Of a stretch of DNA of 64,000 nt, positions 7,031 to 17,300 are shown piece by piece. Source of the stretch: Gemmatimonadales bacterium (lineage in GTDB: Bacteria > Krumholzibacteriota > Krumholzibacteriia > LZORAL124-64-63); assembly GCA_019038745.1 (NCBI GenBank), contig JAHOYV010000019.1, positions 1-64,000 of the forward strand, read 5' to 3'. A program made the position numbers and the translations under genes. The notes under the pieces are model-generated. The model did no database searches, had not been told where the DNA came from, and saw nothing but the letters and a program-made list of their open reading frames with translations. Position 1 is the first letter of the stretch. Every line of letters starts with the position of its first letter.

Positions 7031-8311
7031 ATGAGGTGTCCTTTGAAAATCGTAAACATCCCTTTTGGAGACTTGAATCCTGCTTTGGCCTTGGCAGCCC
7101 TGGCCGTGGTCGTTTTCCCTATGATTACTGATCCCTGTGCCGCCGCAGAAGCCGTGACGGAAATCAAGAATTCCGGGCAGCCGAGCGATGGGCTGAGAAC
7201 CCTGGAACTGGAAGAGACCTGGCGCATCGGGGGCCCGGAGGACGAGGAAAATCTCCTGGGGGTCATCGACAAGGTACTGGTGGATGCGGACGGATCAACC
7301 TACCTGATGGACATCCAACTCAACGAGGTCCAGGTGTTTTCCACCGACGGGGAATACCTGCGGACCTTCGGGAAGGAGGGAGACGGCCCCGGCGAAGTGC
7401 GCAGACTATCGGATACCCTCTTCCTGCCGGACGGCAACCTCGGGCTGATTCAGGCCTTTCCCGGTCGAATCATCATGCTGGACATGAAGGGTCTGCCCGC
7501 AGGGGAATTCCGGTTGGGAGCCGAAAACCCTGCAGCCGGCGGCATGTTCGCCCTGGAGACCGCCGCGGTCAGCGGGGACAGGATGGTCCTCGGCGGCCGC
7601 CGCATGTCACGAACCAACGACGGGAGGACCGCCACCCATTTCATAGCCCGTTACGACCTGGACGGGAACGAGTACGAGGTGTTCTACGAAGCCACCTCGG
7701 AACGGAATTTCAGTTCCGGCCAGATCCGGGAAGCGGATAATTTCTCCCCCATCTCCGGCGCCTGGGCCCTGGACACCGCCGGTCGGGTCATCGTGGCGAC
7801 CAAACGCAACGAATATCGTCTGGAAGTTTTTCTCCCCGACGGCTCCCCGGACTTAGTTTTCACGCGACCCTACGAATCCTGGCGTCGTTCCGCCGAAGAG
7901 ATAGCCAGAATGAAAGAATCGGCCTTACCTTTCAGAAGACGCAACCGTGCGGCCCCGGAATTCGTAGTGGAGCCGACCGAAAAGGATATCCTACAGGTCA
8001 GGACCACTACCGATGGTCGCATTTGGGTCCTACCCAGTAGGGGAATCAGGGAACAACCGGCTGGAATCCATTCCACTTGGGATGTATTTGAAGCCGATGG
8101 CCGCTTTGTCCAGCAGGTGGCGATCCAATGCGGGGGTCGAGGTCTGAAGGACGCCTTGTTCTTTGCCGGGGAAGACATCGTGGTCCTGGTCAAGGAGCAC
8201 GCCGATGCCATGGCGGCGTTTCGCGGCCGCGGCGGAGACGATTCATCCGAGGGGGGAATCGACGACGATGCCCAGCCCCTGGAAATCATTCATTTCAGAG
8301 TCCGCCCCTGA
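7031..8311 (+). CDS. exported 6-bladed beta-propeller protein (copy 1)
   Basis: 426 residues. A hydrophobic segment (about residues 17-35) acts as signal peptide or anchor. The mature part shows NHL/6-bladed propeller units: 'VLVDADGSTYLMDIQLNEVQVFSTDGEYLRTFG..GDGPGEV', then 'LFLPDGNLGLIQAFPGRI..LD', and later 'LEVFLPDGSPDLVFTRPY'. It is a paralog of the next gene, with the same order of blades and a matching end ('PLEIIHF' versus 'PLEIICY'). Such proteins are frequent in Gemmatimonadota/Krumholzibacteriota-like genomes; their role is unknown. As first gene of the block it may act in the periplasm with the RND system downstream, but that is only context. Confidence 0.75.
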   Translation: MRCPLKIVNIPFGDLNPALALAALAVVVFPMITDPCAAAEAVTEIKNSGQPSDGLRTLELEETWRIGGPEDEENLLGVIDKVLVDADGSTYLMDIQLNEVQVFSTDGEYLRTFGKEGDGPGEVRRLSDTLFLPDGNLGLIQAFPGRIIMLDMKGLPAGEFRLGAENPAAGGMFALETAAVSGDRMVLGGRRMSRTNDGRTATHFIARYDLDGNEYEVFYEATSERNFSSGQIREADNFSPISGAWALDTAGRVIVATKRNEYRLEVFLPDGSPDLVFTRPYESWRRSAEEIARMKESALPFRRRNRAAPEFVVEPTEKDILQVRTTTDGRIWVLPSRGIREQPAGIHSTWDVFEADGRFVQQVAIQCGGRGLKDALFFAGEDIVVLVKEHADAMAAFRGRGGDDSSEGGIDDDAQPLEIIHFRVRP

Positions 8312-8359
8312 TTACGTGAATGTTGATTTTCGTACCCCGAATTTTGAGAAGGAATAGTT

Positions 8360-9610
8360 ATGTATTCTAAATTTCGCTCCACCGGAAGCTTCGGCCCACT
8401 AGCCGCCGCGGGACTATTGCTTCTGCCCTGTCTGATTATCGGCCCGGCTCTGGGACAGGAAACCGCCTCCACCAGGATTGTGGAGAATCCCGCGCAAGCA
8501 GCCGCAGGTGTCGTTAAGATCGATCCCGTGGAGATGTGGCGAATCGGGGGAGAAGACGATGACGTGTTCTTCGGCACGGTGGGATCCATTCGGGCCGACG
8601 CCAATGGCGACCTTTACGTGCTGGATAGCCAGCTAAGCGAAACGCACGTGTACTCCTCCTCCGGGGAATTTCTGCGCACCATCGGTGGGGAAGGCGATGG
8701 TCCCGGCGAGGTTCGCAATCCCGGCGACATGTTCCTGTCCGAAGACGGCAACATCTGCATTCTGCAGGGATTTCCAGGCAAAATCGTCGAACTGAAACCC
8801 GACGGCACCCCTGCCGGAGAAACAGTCTACTCGGTCGGTGAGGGCGCAGCGGGTCAATTCACGGTCCTGATCCGTGGCCTGGCCGACGGTTCAGGGATGC
8901 TGCTGGGCGGAATCCGCATGGGAGCCACGGGCCAACAGACCTACTTCCTGGATCGTTGCGATCGTCAGGGCAAGCGGATCGTTTCCCTCACGGAAAAGGT
9001 GGTCACCATCAATTTCGCCGACTTGGAAATGAACGAAGGGGCCTCCGATTTCATCTGGCAGAGGATAGCGGCCGGATCCGACGGCAGAGTTTTCGCCGCC
9101 ATCCCGCGGAACGAGTACGCCATTTCCGTCTTCACCTCGAACGGTGACCTGGAGAAAATCATCAAGCGACCCTACGTTTCAAAAAACCGCGACAAGCAGG
9201 AAAAACAAATTGCCCACCGGATCCAGGAAGGTATCGGATCCAATTATCCTGCTCCCCCGAAGCGCATCATCATAGAGGACACACAGCCGGACATCAGCCA
9301 GCTCACCGTGATGGCCGATGGCCGCCTCTGGGTCCAGACCAGCGTCGGGGACCAGAACGCCCCGGACGGCTGTTGGGTCGTCCTGGATGTATTCACGGCC
9401 GATGGCCGATTCGAAAAACAGGTGGCCCTTTCGGGCAACCACAGCGCCACCAAGGACGGACTCATCCTGCTGGCCGACGGCCGGGCCATGGTTATCGTCG
9501 GCGCCCTTGACGCCTGGTTGAACCAGATGGGCGCTGTCCAGGAAGAGGCCGACGACGCGGCGGAATCCTCGCCCCTGGAAATCATTTGTTACCAACTGGA
9601 AATTGATTAA
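8360..9610 (+). CDS. exported 6-bladed beta-propeller protein (copy 2)
   Basis: 416 residues with a good Sec signal peptide ('LLLLPCLIIGPALGQ', cleavage near residue 33). AAGGA lies eight bases before the ATG. The propeller begins 'VEMWRIGGEDDDVFFGTVGSI' and contains the family hallmark 'LRTIGGEGDGPGEVRNPGD'. It is clearly duplicated from the preceding gene, which ends 48 bases upstream. The adaptor gene of the RND system starts 21 bases downstream, so co-transcription is likely. Possible roles are substrate sensing or scaffolding at the pump; nothing in the sequence shows which. Confidence 0.78.
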   Translation: MYSKFRSTGSFGPLAAAGLLLLPCLIIGPALGQETASTRIVENPAQAAAGVVKIDPVEMWRIGGEDDDVFFGTVGSIRADANGDLYVLDSQLSETHVYSSSGEFLRTIGGEGDGPGEVRNPGDMFLSEDGNICILQGFPGKIVELKPDGTPAGETVYSVGEGAAGQFTVLIRGLADGSGMLLGGIRMGATGQQTYFLDRCDRQGKRIVSLTEKVVTINFADLEMNEGASDFIWQRIAAGSDGRVFAAIPRNEYAISVFTSNGDLEKIIKRPYVSKNRDKQEKQIAHRIQEGIGSNYPAPPKRIIIEDTQPDISQLTVMADGRLWVQTSVGDQNAPDGCWVVLDVFTADGRFEKQVALSGNHSATKDGLILLADGRAMVIVGALDAWLNQMGAVQEEADDAAESSPLEIICYQLEID

Positions 9611-9631
9611 CCGCCAATGGAAAGGCTGATA

Positions 9632-11236
9632 ATGCGTACTCCCGTGATCCTGGTTACCCAAGGCCGTTCACTCGTTCCCGTCAGAACGCGGTTTTTCGGA
9701 CTGATTGCCGGGTTGATCTCCATATGCTTCCTCCTGTTCGCCCTATCCGGTTGTTTCAACCCCGACGGAGACGGCTCCGGCGCTGACTCGACCGGAACCC
9801 AGGAAGCCAAGGCGAAAAAACCTCCCAAGGAAAAATCCATCAAGGTCAACACCGGCCAGATCCGGAAGGGAGAATTGGTGCTGCCGGTATACGCCGACGG
9901 AGCCATTCGCACCCCGCAGTCCGTAGAAGTGAAAGCCAAGGTGGGCGGCCAATTGACCGGCGTCCTGGTCCGTGACGGGGATCGAGTCCAAAAAGGCCAG
10001 TTGCTGGCCCGCATTGACCCCCGGGAGTACCAAATATCGTTGGAAGAAAGCCGTTACCGGCACTTGCAGGCCCTGAGCCAGATGGCAGCCGAGATCGATA
10101 CCTACACTGTTGATCACGTGGCCCTTAAAAACTTCTCCTCCGCCAAGGGGGAGTTGGAAAGGCAGAAGGAAACAGGATCACTGGATAATGCTGACTACCA
10201 GAGCCGCTTGATCGAGTTGGAGATGAATGCCTTGCGCCAGGGCGCATTCCGCGAGGAGGTCCTTCAACAGAGAACCGGTCTGGCGGAGGCCCGCATGGCT
10301 GAAGAAAGGGCCCGTCTGAATCTGGATTATACGGAGATCCGCGCGCCTTTCGGAGGGACCGTGCAGAATTTGACGGTGGTATCAGGGGAAATCCTTTCGA
10401 CCGGGGCCACTATCTGCAGCGTTTTCGACAACAGTAAGTTGGAGGCCGTTGTCAACGTCCTCGAGGCCGATCTGGGCAATCTTACCGAAGGCCGGCCGGC
10501 CCTGTTGACCATACCGGCCACCGGCGACACGCTGGAAACTACCATCGATGTAATCAGCCCCACACTGGAAACGGCCACCCGAACCTGCCAGATCATCCTC
10601 CGCTTCGACAATCCGGACGGAAAGCTGCGTCCGGGCATGTTTGTCCGCGCCCAGATCGCAGGTTGGATCCACCACGACAAGCTATTGGCTCCCAAAGAGG
10701 CCTTGCTTATAAGGGATTCCCGGACCCTGGTCTTCAAGAGGGAAGAAGACCGGGCCAAATGGCTGTATGTGGACACCGGTTTGGAGAACGATGATTGGGT
10801 TGAAATTCTTCAGGTCCATAGCGGCGGTTCCCTGAGCCCCGAAGACGAAGTAGTTGTAAGCGACCACCTGACGCTGGCCCACGAGGCCAAAATCAAGATC
10901 CGGAAACAGATACCTCCGGTTGACCGATGGGCCTTTGCCACGGAAATCCGGGCTGCCAAAGTGACCACGGCCGCCAAGGCCGCCAAGGCCGTCAAGGCCG
11001 TCAAGGCAACCGAAACCACCAAGAACACAGATCTGAAATCAAGCAGCAACGGCGATGAAGCAGCGTCCCTCTACGAAACCCGGACCCGATTACTGGAGTT
11101 GGGCCGCTTCGAGGAAGCCTGGGCCGTGGGCGGAGAGCTAGTGACCAAATATCCCGATTCGCCCGAAGCCGCGTTGTTGTTGTTGAGGAAGGGAGCAGAT
11201 GAGCAGGTAGCCGACGGAGGAGGCTCCGGACAATGA
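9632..11236 (+). CDS. RND efflux periplasmic adaptor lipoprotein
   Basis: 534 residues from the ATG at 9632, chosen because GGAAAGG lies six bases upstream (an in-frame ATG at 9617 lacks one). A lipoprotein signal ends in 'FALSGC' (Cys41). The HlyD/AcrA-type core follows: first lipoyl half 'VEVKAKVGGQLTGVLVRDGDRVQKGQLLARID', an alpha-helical hairpin, then 'LDYTEIRAPFGGTVQNLTVVSGE'. Past the barrel the protein carries an unusual tail: an Ala/Lys-rich run made of four 9-base DNA repeats (about 10977-11012), then a TPR-like helix pair ('ELGRFEEAWAVGGELV'). The stop overlaps the next start (ATGA). Confidence 0.88.
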   Translation: MRTPVILVTQGRSLVPVRTRFFGLIAGLISICFLLFALSGCFNPDGDGSGADSTGTQEAKAKKPPKEKSIKVNTGQIRKGELVLPVYADGAIRTPQSVEVKAKVGGQLTGVLVRDGDRVQKGQLLARIDPREYQISLEESRYRHLQALSQMAAEIDTYTVDHVALKNFSSAKGELERQKETGSLDNADYQSRLIELEMNALRQGAFREEVLQQRTGLAEARMAEERARLNLDYTEIRAPFGGTVQNLTVVSGEILSTGATICSVFDNSKLEAVVNVLEADLGNLTEGRPALLTIPATGDTLETTIDVISPTLETATRTCQIILRFDNPDGKLRPGMFVRAQIAGWIHHDKLLAPKEALLIRDSRTLVFKREEDRAKWLYVDTGLENDDWVEILQVHSGGSLSPEDEVVVSDHLTLAHEAKIKIRKQIPPVDRWAFATEIRAAKVTTAAKAAKAVKAVKATETTKNTDLKSSSNGDEAASLYETRTRLLELGRFEEAWAVGGELVTKYPDSPEAALLLLRKGADEQVADGGGSGQ

Positions 11237-14200
11237 TCATTCAGACAGCGGTCCGCCGGCCGGTCGCCATCCTGATGCTCTTTGCCGGATTGGTTCTAGT
11301 CGGTTTCCAGGCCCGCCAGCGCCTGCCCGTCGACCTCCTGCCGGCCATCAACTACCCGAACCTGACGGTCATCACCAACTACTCCGACACCCCTGCGGAC
11401 GATCTGACCCGGCTGGTAACCCAGCCCCTGGAAGAAGTCATCACAGGCCAGGCCGGGGTACGCCGGGTGATTTCCAAGACCCGCGAAGGCGTTTCGACCA
11501 TAACGGTGCAGTACGAGTGGGGCACCGAAATGGACTTCGCCAACCTGCACCTGCGCGAAGCCATCGACCGGGTGGCCTACCGGGACGACTTTCCCGAGTC
11601 TGCTGACCGACCCCTGATCCTGCGCTGGGATCCCAGCGCCCGGCCCATCGCCATACTGGTCCTGCACGGGGACGACCCCATGGCCCGCATGACCGAGTTC
11701 GCGCGCGAGGTCGTCAAGCCCGCCATGGAGCAAATCAACGGTGTCAGCCAGGCCGAGGTCATCGGCGGGGCCGATCGGGAAATCCTCGTCCAACCCGATT
11801 TTTCAAAACTTCGCCTCTACGGACTGACGATCGAAAACCTGGGCACTGCCCTCCGCGTGGCCAACATCAGCTTCCCCGGAGGCCGCATCCGCAAGGGGCC
11901 CCTGCATCTGCCGTTGCGCATCCTGGGCGAATTCGAAAATCTGGATGAGATCCGATCTACCGAGATTCCCGCTGCGGGAGCCGGCATCACGATCGGCGAC
12001 GTGGCCACGGTCCTGGACACCACCAAGGACCCGGAAGGTTTTACCCTGATCAGCGACGAGGAAGTGGTTTCGCTCCATCTTTACAAGGAAGTCGGCGAGA
12101 ATACCATCGCCACGACGGATGAAGTGGACAAGATTCTGGACATCCTCAGCGATCAGTATCCCGACTTCGACTATTCGTTCATCTATCGGGACGCCGATTT
12201 CGTGCAGGAGTCATTTCAGGGCATGCAGGACTCGTTGCTCTTCGGCGCGGGACTTGCCTTCCTGGTGCTCTTCTTCTTCCTGATGGACTGGCGCAGCCCC
12301 TTGGTGGTGGGGTTGGCCATCCCCGTCTCGATCATGACCACCTTCGGTTTCCTGTACTTCGCCGATGTCGGCTTGAACCTGATGTCCCTCGGCGGCCTGT
12401 CCCTAGCCGCGGGCATGCTCGTGGACAACTCGATCGTCGTGTTGGAGAACATCAATCGACACTTGAAACTGAAACGGGGCAGCAGCGAATCCATTGGGGA
12501 TATCTGCTCCCGGGCGGCCGGCGAAATGGCCTCCCCCGTGGTGGCGGCCACGCTGACCACAGTCGCGGTTTTCTTCCCCGTCATTTACGTCCCCGGCATC
12601 GCCGGCGAATTCTTCCGAGACCAGGCACTGACCGTGACCATCTCGCTTTTGGTTTCGATCTTTGCGGCGTTGCTGCTTCAGCCCATGCTCTCGGCTCACA
12701 TCCTGAAAGTACCCAAGGACAAGCCCTCCGCCCTTTTCGTGCCCTTCGAAAATTTATTTCAACGAGTGATGGTGCACTACCACCACCGCCTCGTATGGGT
12801 CATGGATCACAAGGGGATCTTCACTGTTCTGCTGATAGCGGGACTGGGCGTCGCCGGCTGGATGGGATCCCAGATGCGGTCATCCTTCATGCCCGACCGC
12901 ACCAGGGGCGACTTCACCCTGGCCATGGAAATGCCGGCCGGAACACCTCTGGAAATCACCCTGGACACGGCGGCGGAACTGGCCGGCTTCCTGGCCCCTC
13001 TGCCCGAAGTCCAATCGGTGTACACGCAGGTCGGCGTAACGGAAAAGACCCTGGCCAGCCTGAAGGAATACAGCGCAGCCAATACTGCCCGGATCCGGGT
13101 CATGCTGGTTCCATCCCGACATGGGCAGAAGGATATGATACGGGTCAAAAACCTGCTGCAAACGCTTCTGGATGGGCATCAGGGTACACTCTTCACCTAT
13201 CGTGAGGAGGGAATCGGTTTGCGCGAGATTCTGGCCAGTGGCGAAGCAGCCTTCACTCTCGGCGTCGTGGCTGAAAAGTCCAGTGAGGCCTTCGCAGTCT
13301 CGGAGGAACTGCTGCCGATGTTGAGGGAGATCCCCGGCCTGGGGGATGTGGAAATGGACCGCGTATTGGGCAACCCCACAGTCGAGATGAACATCGACCG
13401 GGAAAAGACCCTTCGTTTCGGGCTGGAACCCGATGCCCTTGCTCGCGAGCTGCGCAACCGGATCCAGGGAACGGTGGCAACCACTTATAATGAAATCGAA
13501 CAAAGAATAGACATCGCAGTCCGCCTGCCGCGCCACCAGAGATATGACCTGCCCACCGTCCTGGCCTCCCCCGTCGAGGTTGAAGAAGGGCGGACCGTGC
13601 CCCTGGGCTCGTTCGTAATGCAGTCGGTGGGAACTCCCGTGCGCGAAATCATCCGGCGAGACCAGCGGCGGCAAATCACCCTGTCCAGCGACGTGACCGA
13701 CCGCGCGTTGGCGGATATCTGGCATGACGTAGACGCCTTGCTTGACGGCCTGGACAACCCTGAAGGCGTGAACTTCATCACTGGGGGTGAGCAGGAGGAG
13801 ATCACCAGTTCATTCCACGATTTGGCCTGGGCCCTGCTCTTGTCGGCCCTGCTGGTCTACATGATCCTGGCTGCGCAGTTCGAGAGTTTCCTCGACCCCT
13901 TGATCATCTCCGCGGTCCTGCCGGTGGGCATCGGCGGGGCGATGATCACACTGTATATTGCCGGTCAAACGCTGAATATCATTTCCCTGATCGGACTGAT
14001 TGCCCTGCTTGGCATTGCGGTAAACGACGCCATCGTCAAGGTGTCCACAATCCGACGACTCCGCGTGAATGGAATGACGGGCCGCAAGGCCATCCTGATG
14101 GCCAGCAACCTGCGTTTCCGGCCCATCCTGATGACCACAGTGACGACCGTGTTGGCCATGCTGCCCATGGGCCTGGGTTTGGGTACCGGCGAACAGATGC

Positions 14201-14316
14201 AGCGTCCGCTGGCCATCACCATTATCGGCGGTCTGAGTATCGCCACTTTCCTGACCCTGTTTCTTACTCCGGTAGTGTACGAAGCACTGCATCGCCGGAC
14301 CGACCGGGAGTACTGA
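11233..14316 (+). CDS. RND transporter permease 1
   Basis: 1027 residues, full length for an AcrB-type permease. It starts 'TAVRRPVAILMLFAGLVLVG' (TM1), with two large periplasmic regions and two six-helix bundles. The proton-relay helix reads 'GMLVDNSIVVLENINR': the first Asp of the AcrB Asp pair is kept and the second is Asn, a form common in non-AcrB subfamilies. The end is 'FLTPVVYEALHRR'. The start overlaps the adaptor stop (ATGA) and the next permease begins 4 bases after its stop, so the three should be made together. Substrate unknown. Confidence 0.9.
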   Translation: MIIQTAVRRPVAILMLFAGLVLVGFQARQRLPVDLLPAINYPNLTVITNYSDTPADDLTRLVTQPLEEVITGQAGVRRVISKTREGVSTITVQYEWGTEMDFANLHLREAIDRVAYRDDFPESADRPLILRWDPSARPIAILVLHGDDPMARMTEFAREVVKPAMEQINGVSQAEVIGGADREILVQPDFSKLRLYGLTIENLGTALRVANISFPGGRIRKGPLHLPLRILGEFENLDEIRSTEIPAAGAGITIGDVATVLDTTKDPEGFTLISDEEVVSLHLYKEVGENTIATTDEVDKILDILSDQYPDFDYSFIYRDADFVQESFQGMQDSLLFGAGLAFLVLFFFLMDWRSPLVVGLAIPVSIMTTFGFLYFADVGLNLMSLGGLSLAAGMLVDNSIVVLENINRHLKLKRGSSESIGDICSRAAGEMASPVVAATLTTVAVFFPVIYVPGIAGEFFRDQALTVTISLLVSIFAALLLQPMLSAHILKVPKDKPSALFVPFENLFQRVMVHYHHRLVWVMDHKGIFTVLLIAGLGVAGWMGSQMRSSFMPDRTRGDFTLAMEMPAGTPLEITLDTAAELAGFLAPLPEVQSVYTQVGVTEKTLASLKEYSAANTARIRVMLVPSRHGQKDMIRVKNLLQTLLDGHQGTLFTYREEGIGLREILASGEAAFTLGVVAEKSSEAFAVSEELLPMLREIPGLGDVEMDRVLGNPTVEMNIDREKTLRFGLEPDALARELRNRIQGTVATTYNEIEQRIDIAVRLPRHQRYDLPTVLASPVEVEEGRTVPLGSFVMQSVGTPVREIIRRDQRRQITLSSDVTDRALADIWHDVDALLDGLDNPEGVNFITGGEQEEITSSFHDLAWALLLSALLVYMILAAQFESFLDPLIISAVLPVGIGGAMITLYIAGQTLNIISLIGLIALLGIAVNDAIVKVSTIRRLRVNGMTGRKAILMASNLRFRPILMTTVTTVLAMLPMGLGLGTGEQMQRPLAITIIGGLSIATFLTLFLTPVVYEALHRRTDREY

Positions 14317-14320
14317 TGCG

Positions 14321-17300
14321 ATGATCCGTTTCGCCGTCGACCACCCCGTCGCGACCTGGATGCTGTTCACGGCCCTGATCGTCACCGGGGTGTATGCCGT
14401 ACCCCGACTGAACATAGAAGCCATGCCGGAGACGGACCTGCCGGAGCTTTCCATCGTCACGAACTGGAACGGCGCCTCCCCCAGTGCCATCCAGCGCTCC
14501 ATCACCCTGCCGATCGAGGAGGCCGTGGCTGGATGCCACGGCGTCGAGGACCTGGATTCGGTGTCCCGCCACGGAGAGAGCACCGTCACGGTCAAATACA
14601 AACGCGGCACCAACATGGAGTTCGCCCGTCTGGAATTGTCGGAAAGGATGGGCGGTGTTCGCCGCAACCTGCCCAGCCAGGCCGGGCAACCCTACATCAG
14701 ACCCTATGTGCCCGACGAACTGGCTACCGAGGATTTCTTCTCGGTGAGCCTGATCTCTCCCTTGAGTATGAACGAGTTGCGGGATCGAGCCGAGACTTGG
14801 CTGGTCCCCCGCTTTCTTTCCATCCCCGGCATCGCCGACGCAGAACTGCGGGGCGGCGCCCGACCCCTGGTGCGCATCCTGCTGGACCTGGAATTGATGG
14901 AGCGATACAGCCTGACCGCCGACCTGGTAGCCAATCGCATCGATGCCCTGGACGACATCGTTCCGGCCGGAGCGGTCCGCCGTTCGGGCCAGGAACTGAC
15001 TGTCAGCGTCCGTGACGACGTTGCGCTGCAGCGGCTCAAGGGAACCGTGCTCTCCAACCTCGGTGGACAATCGATCACCCTGGCCCAGGTGGCCACCGTC
15101 AAACCCGACTTCGAGGACATCGCCTACTATTCTCGAATCAACGGCGAGAACGTCATCACCTTGAACATCACCAAACGCAGCGGCCAGAACTCGATTTCCA
15201 TCAGCCGCCGTTTGCGCCACGAACTGCCCCTGATCAAGGAAGCCGCCCCCTTCCCCATCCACTTCGAAGTGGACATGGACGAGGGGGAGGATCTGGAAGA
15301 AAAACTGAAAGAACTGGTGATCCGTTCACTGGCCATCCTCGGCTTGTTGTTCATCATGCTGGCGGCCGCTCTGAAGCAGATTCGGTTGACGGCAATCGTC
15401 ATCTTCTCGATCCTGCTGGCGATCGTCATCTGCCTGGCCATGTTCTACTTCTTCGGTGTCTCGGTGAATTTCATCACCATCAGCGGCCTAACGGTCTGCT
15501 TTGGCATGTTGCTGGACAACAGCATCCTGGTGCTGGACGCGATTCACCGCCGTCTGACCGGCAAATGGGAAGGGGACAGCCGAAGAGCCCTGATCCGAGG
15601 CACGCACGAGGTTGCCTTCCCCATCCTGGCCACCACTCTGACCACGGTCGTGGCTTTTCTGTCCTTCATCTTCATGACCGACCGCCTCTCCCAATTCTAC
15701 ACCCCCCTGGCCGTCAGTGTGGGAATCGCCATGTTGGCCTCGATCCTGGTGGCCTTCTGCTGGATCCCCGTTGCCCTGAGAGGAACTGCCGAGAAGGAGA
15801 TGCGCAACGGCTCAGCCGATAATGATGAATTCGGACTGGGCGGCTGGTCCATGCTCTGGCGCTGGGCTGTCGGCGTTGTCGTGATCGGCCTGGTGACTCT
15901 GGCGGTGACCTGGGCGTGGAAGGGACGTTTCACCGCCCAGGACACCGCCCTATGGGTGGCCGGAGCAGCCGGTCTGCTCCTGCTGGTCGGTGTTTTCGTC
16001 AGCTTTGTGGACCGGCTGACACGACTGCATCTGAGATTCTGGTTCTATCCGGTTCTGCTGTCGCTGGCACTCTTCGTCGGCACATTTTTCGTCTTCAAGG
16101 AGAAGGTCCGCACCGGTGGTTTTTGGCGACAGCAACCAGCCGAGCAGATCGTCGTCTATCTGGAACGACCCGTCGGCACGGACGTGAAATTGTCCAGCGA
16201 GACCATCAAACTCTTCGAACAGGAAATCCTGCCCATACCCGAGGGCGCCCATCTGCGCTCAGGAGCCTTCAGTAACCGTGCCTGGGCAGTCATCGAATTC
16301 GAGGAGGAACTGTTGGCTTCGGCCTATCCGGAGCTGTTCCGCAACAAGCTGATCGTGCTGGCCGAGGAATTGGGCGGAATGTTCATCTGGATCAACGGTT
16401 TCGGCGACCCCTACATGAAGGGTGGCCGCGGCGGCGGGATGAGCAACTCCACCATCCGCCTGACCGGGTACAACAGCAAGGAGTTGAAAGCCATTTCGGA
16501 CGGCGTGTTGGACCGACTGGACCGTAACCGCCGTGTACGAAACTCCCGCCTGACAAGCGGTGACCGTTTCAGTCGCAACAACACCGACGAGACCGTCATC
16601 ATGCTGGACCGTAAGGCCCTGACCCAGCACCGCTTGAGTATGGCGGAGATAATGGGACACATCCGACGCCTGCTGGGCGTGGAGAACCCCTGGCACATGA
16701 TCCTGGACGGTGAGGACCAGCGCCTGATGCTGACCTTCGACGACGCGGCAGAAATCGAGTACGATCAGATACTAGGGCGCACTTTCACCACCAGCGGCGA
16801 CCAGAAGGTCCAGCTCGGAAGGCTGATCAGCATCGAGAGCCGGCCGGAGATCAGTTCCATCAACCGGCACGACCAGAAGTACAGCCAGTTGCTCAACTGG
16901 GAGTACATCGGCACCGACCGCATGCGCCGCCAATTTATTACCGACATAATCAAAGGCATCGAACTGCCCTACGGCTACACTGTAGAAGACATGTCCGGAC
17001 AACAGATCACCGAGGAAGAGGAAGAAGAGCTGCAGAACACCCTCTGGCTCACCCTTGCCTTCATCTTCATGGCCCTGGCTGCCATGTTCGAGAGCCTATT
17101 CCTGCCCGGCCTGGTCCTGCTGGCCATCCCCATGGCCTTGATCGGCGTTGCCGGCATGTTCTGGGCCACCGGCTACGAGTTCGACTCCTCCGCCAAGATC
17201 GGTCTGGTGCTGATGTTCGGCATCGTGGTGAACAATGCCATCCTGCTGATCAATCGTTTCCGTCTGCAGGTTCGCGAACTACTGGCGGAAGAGGATTTTG

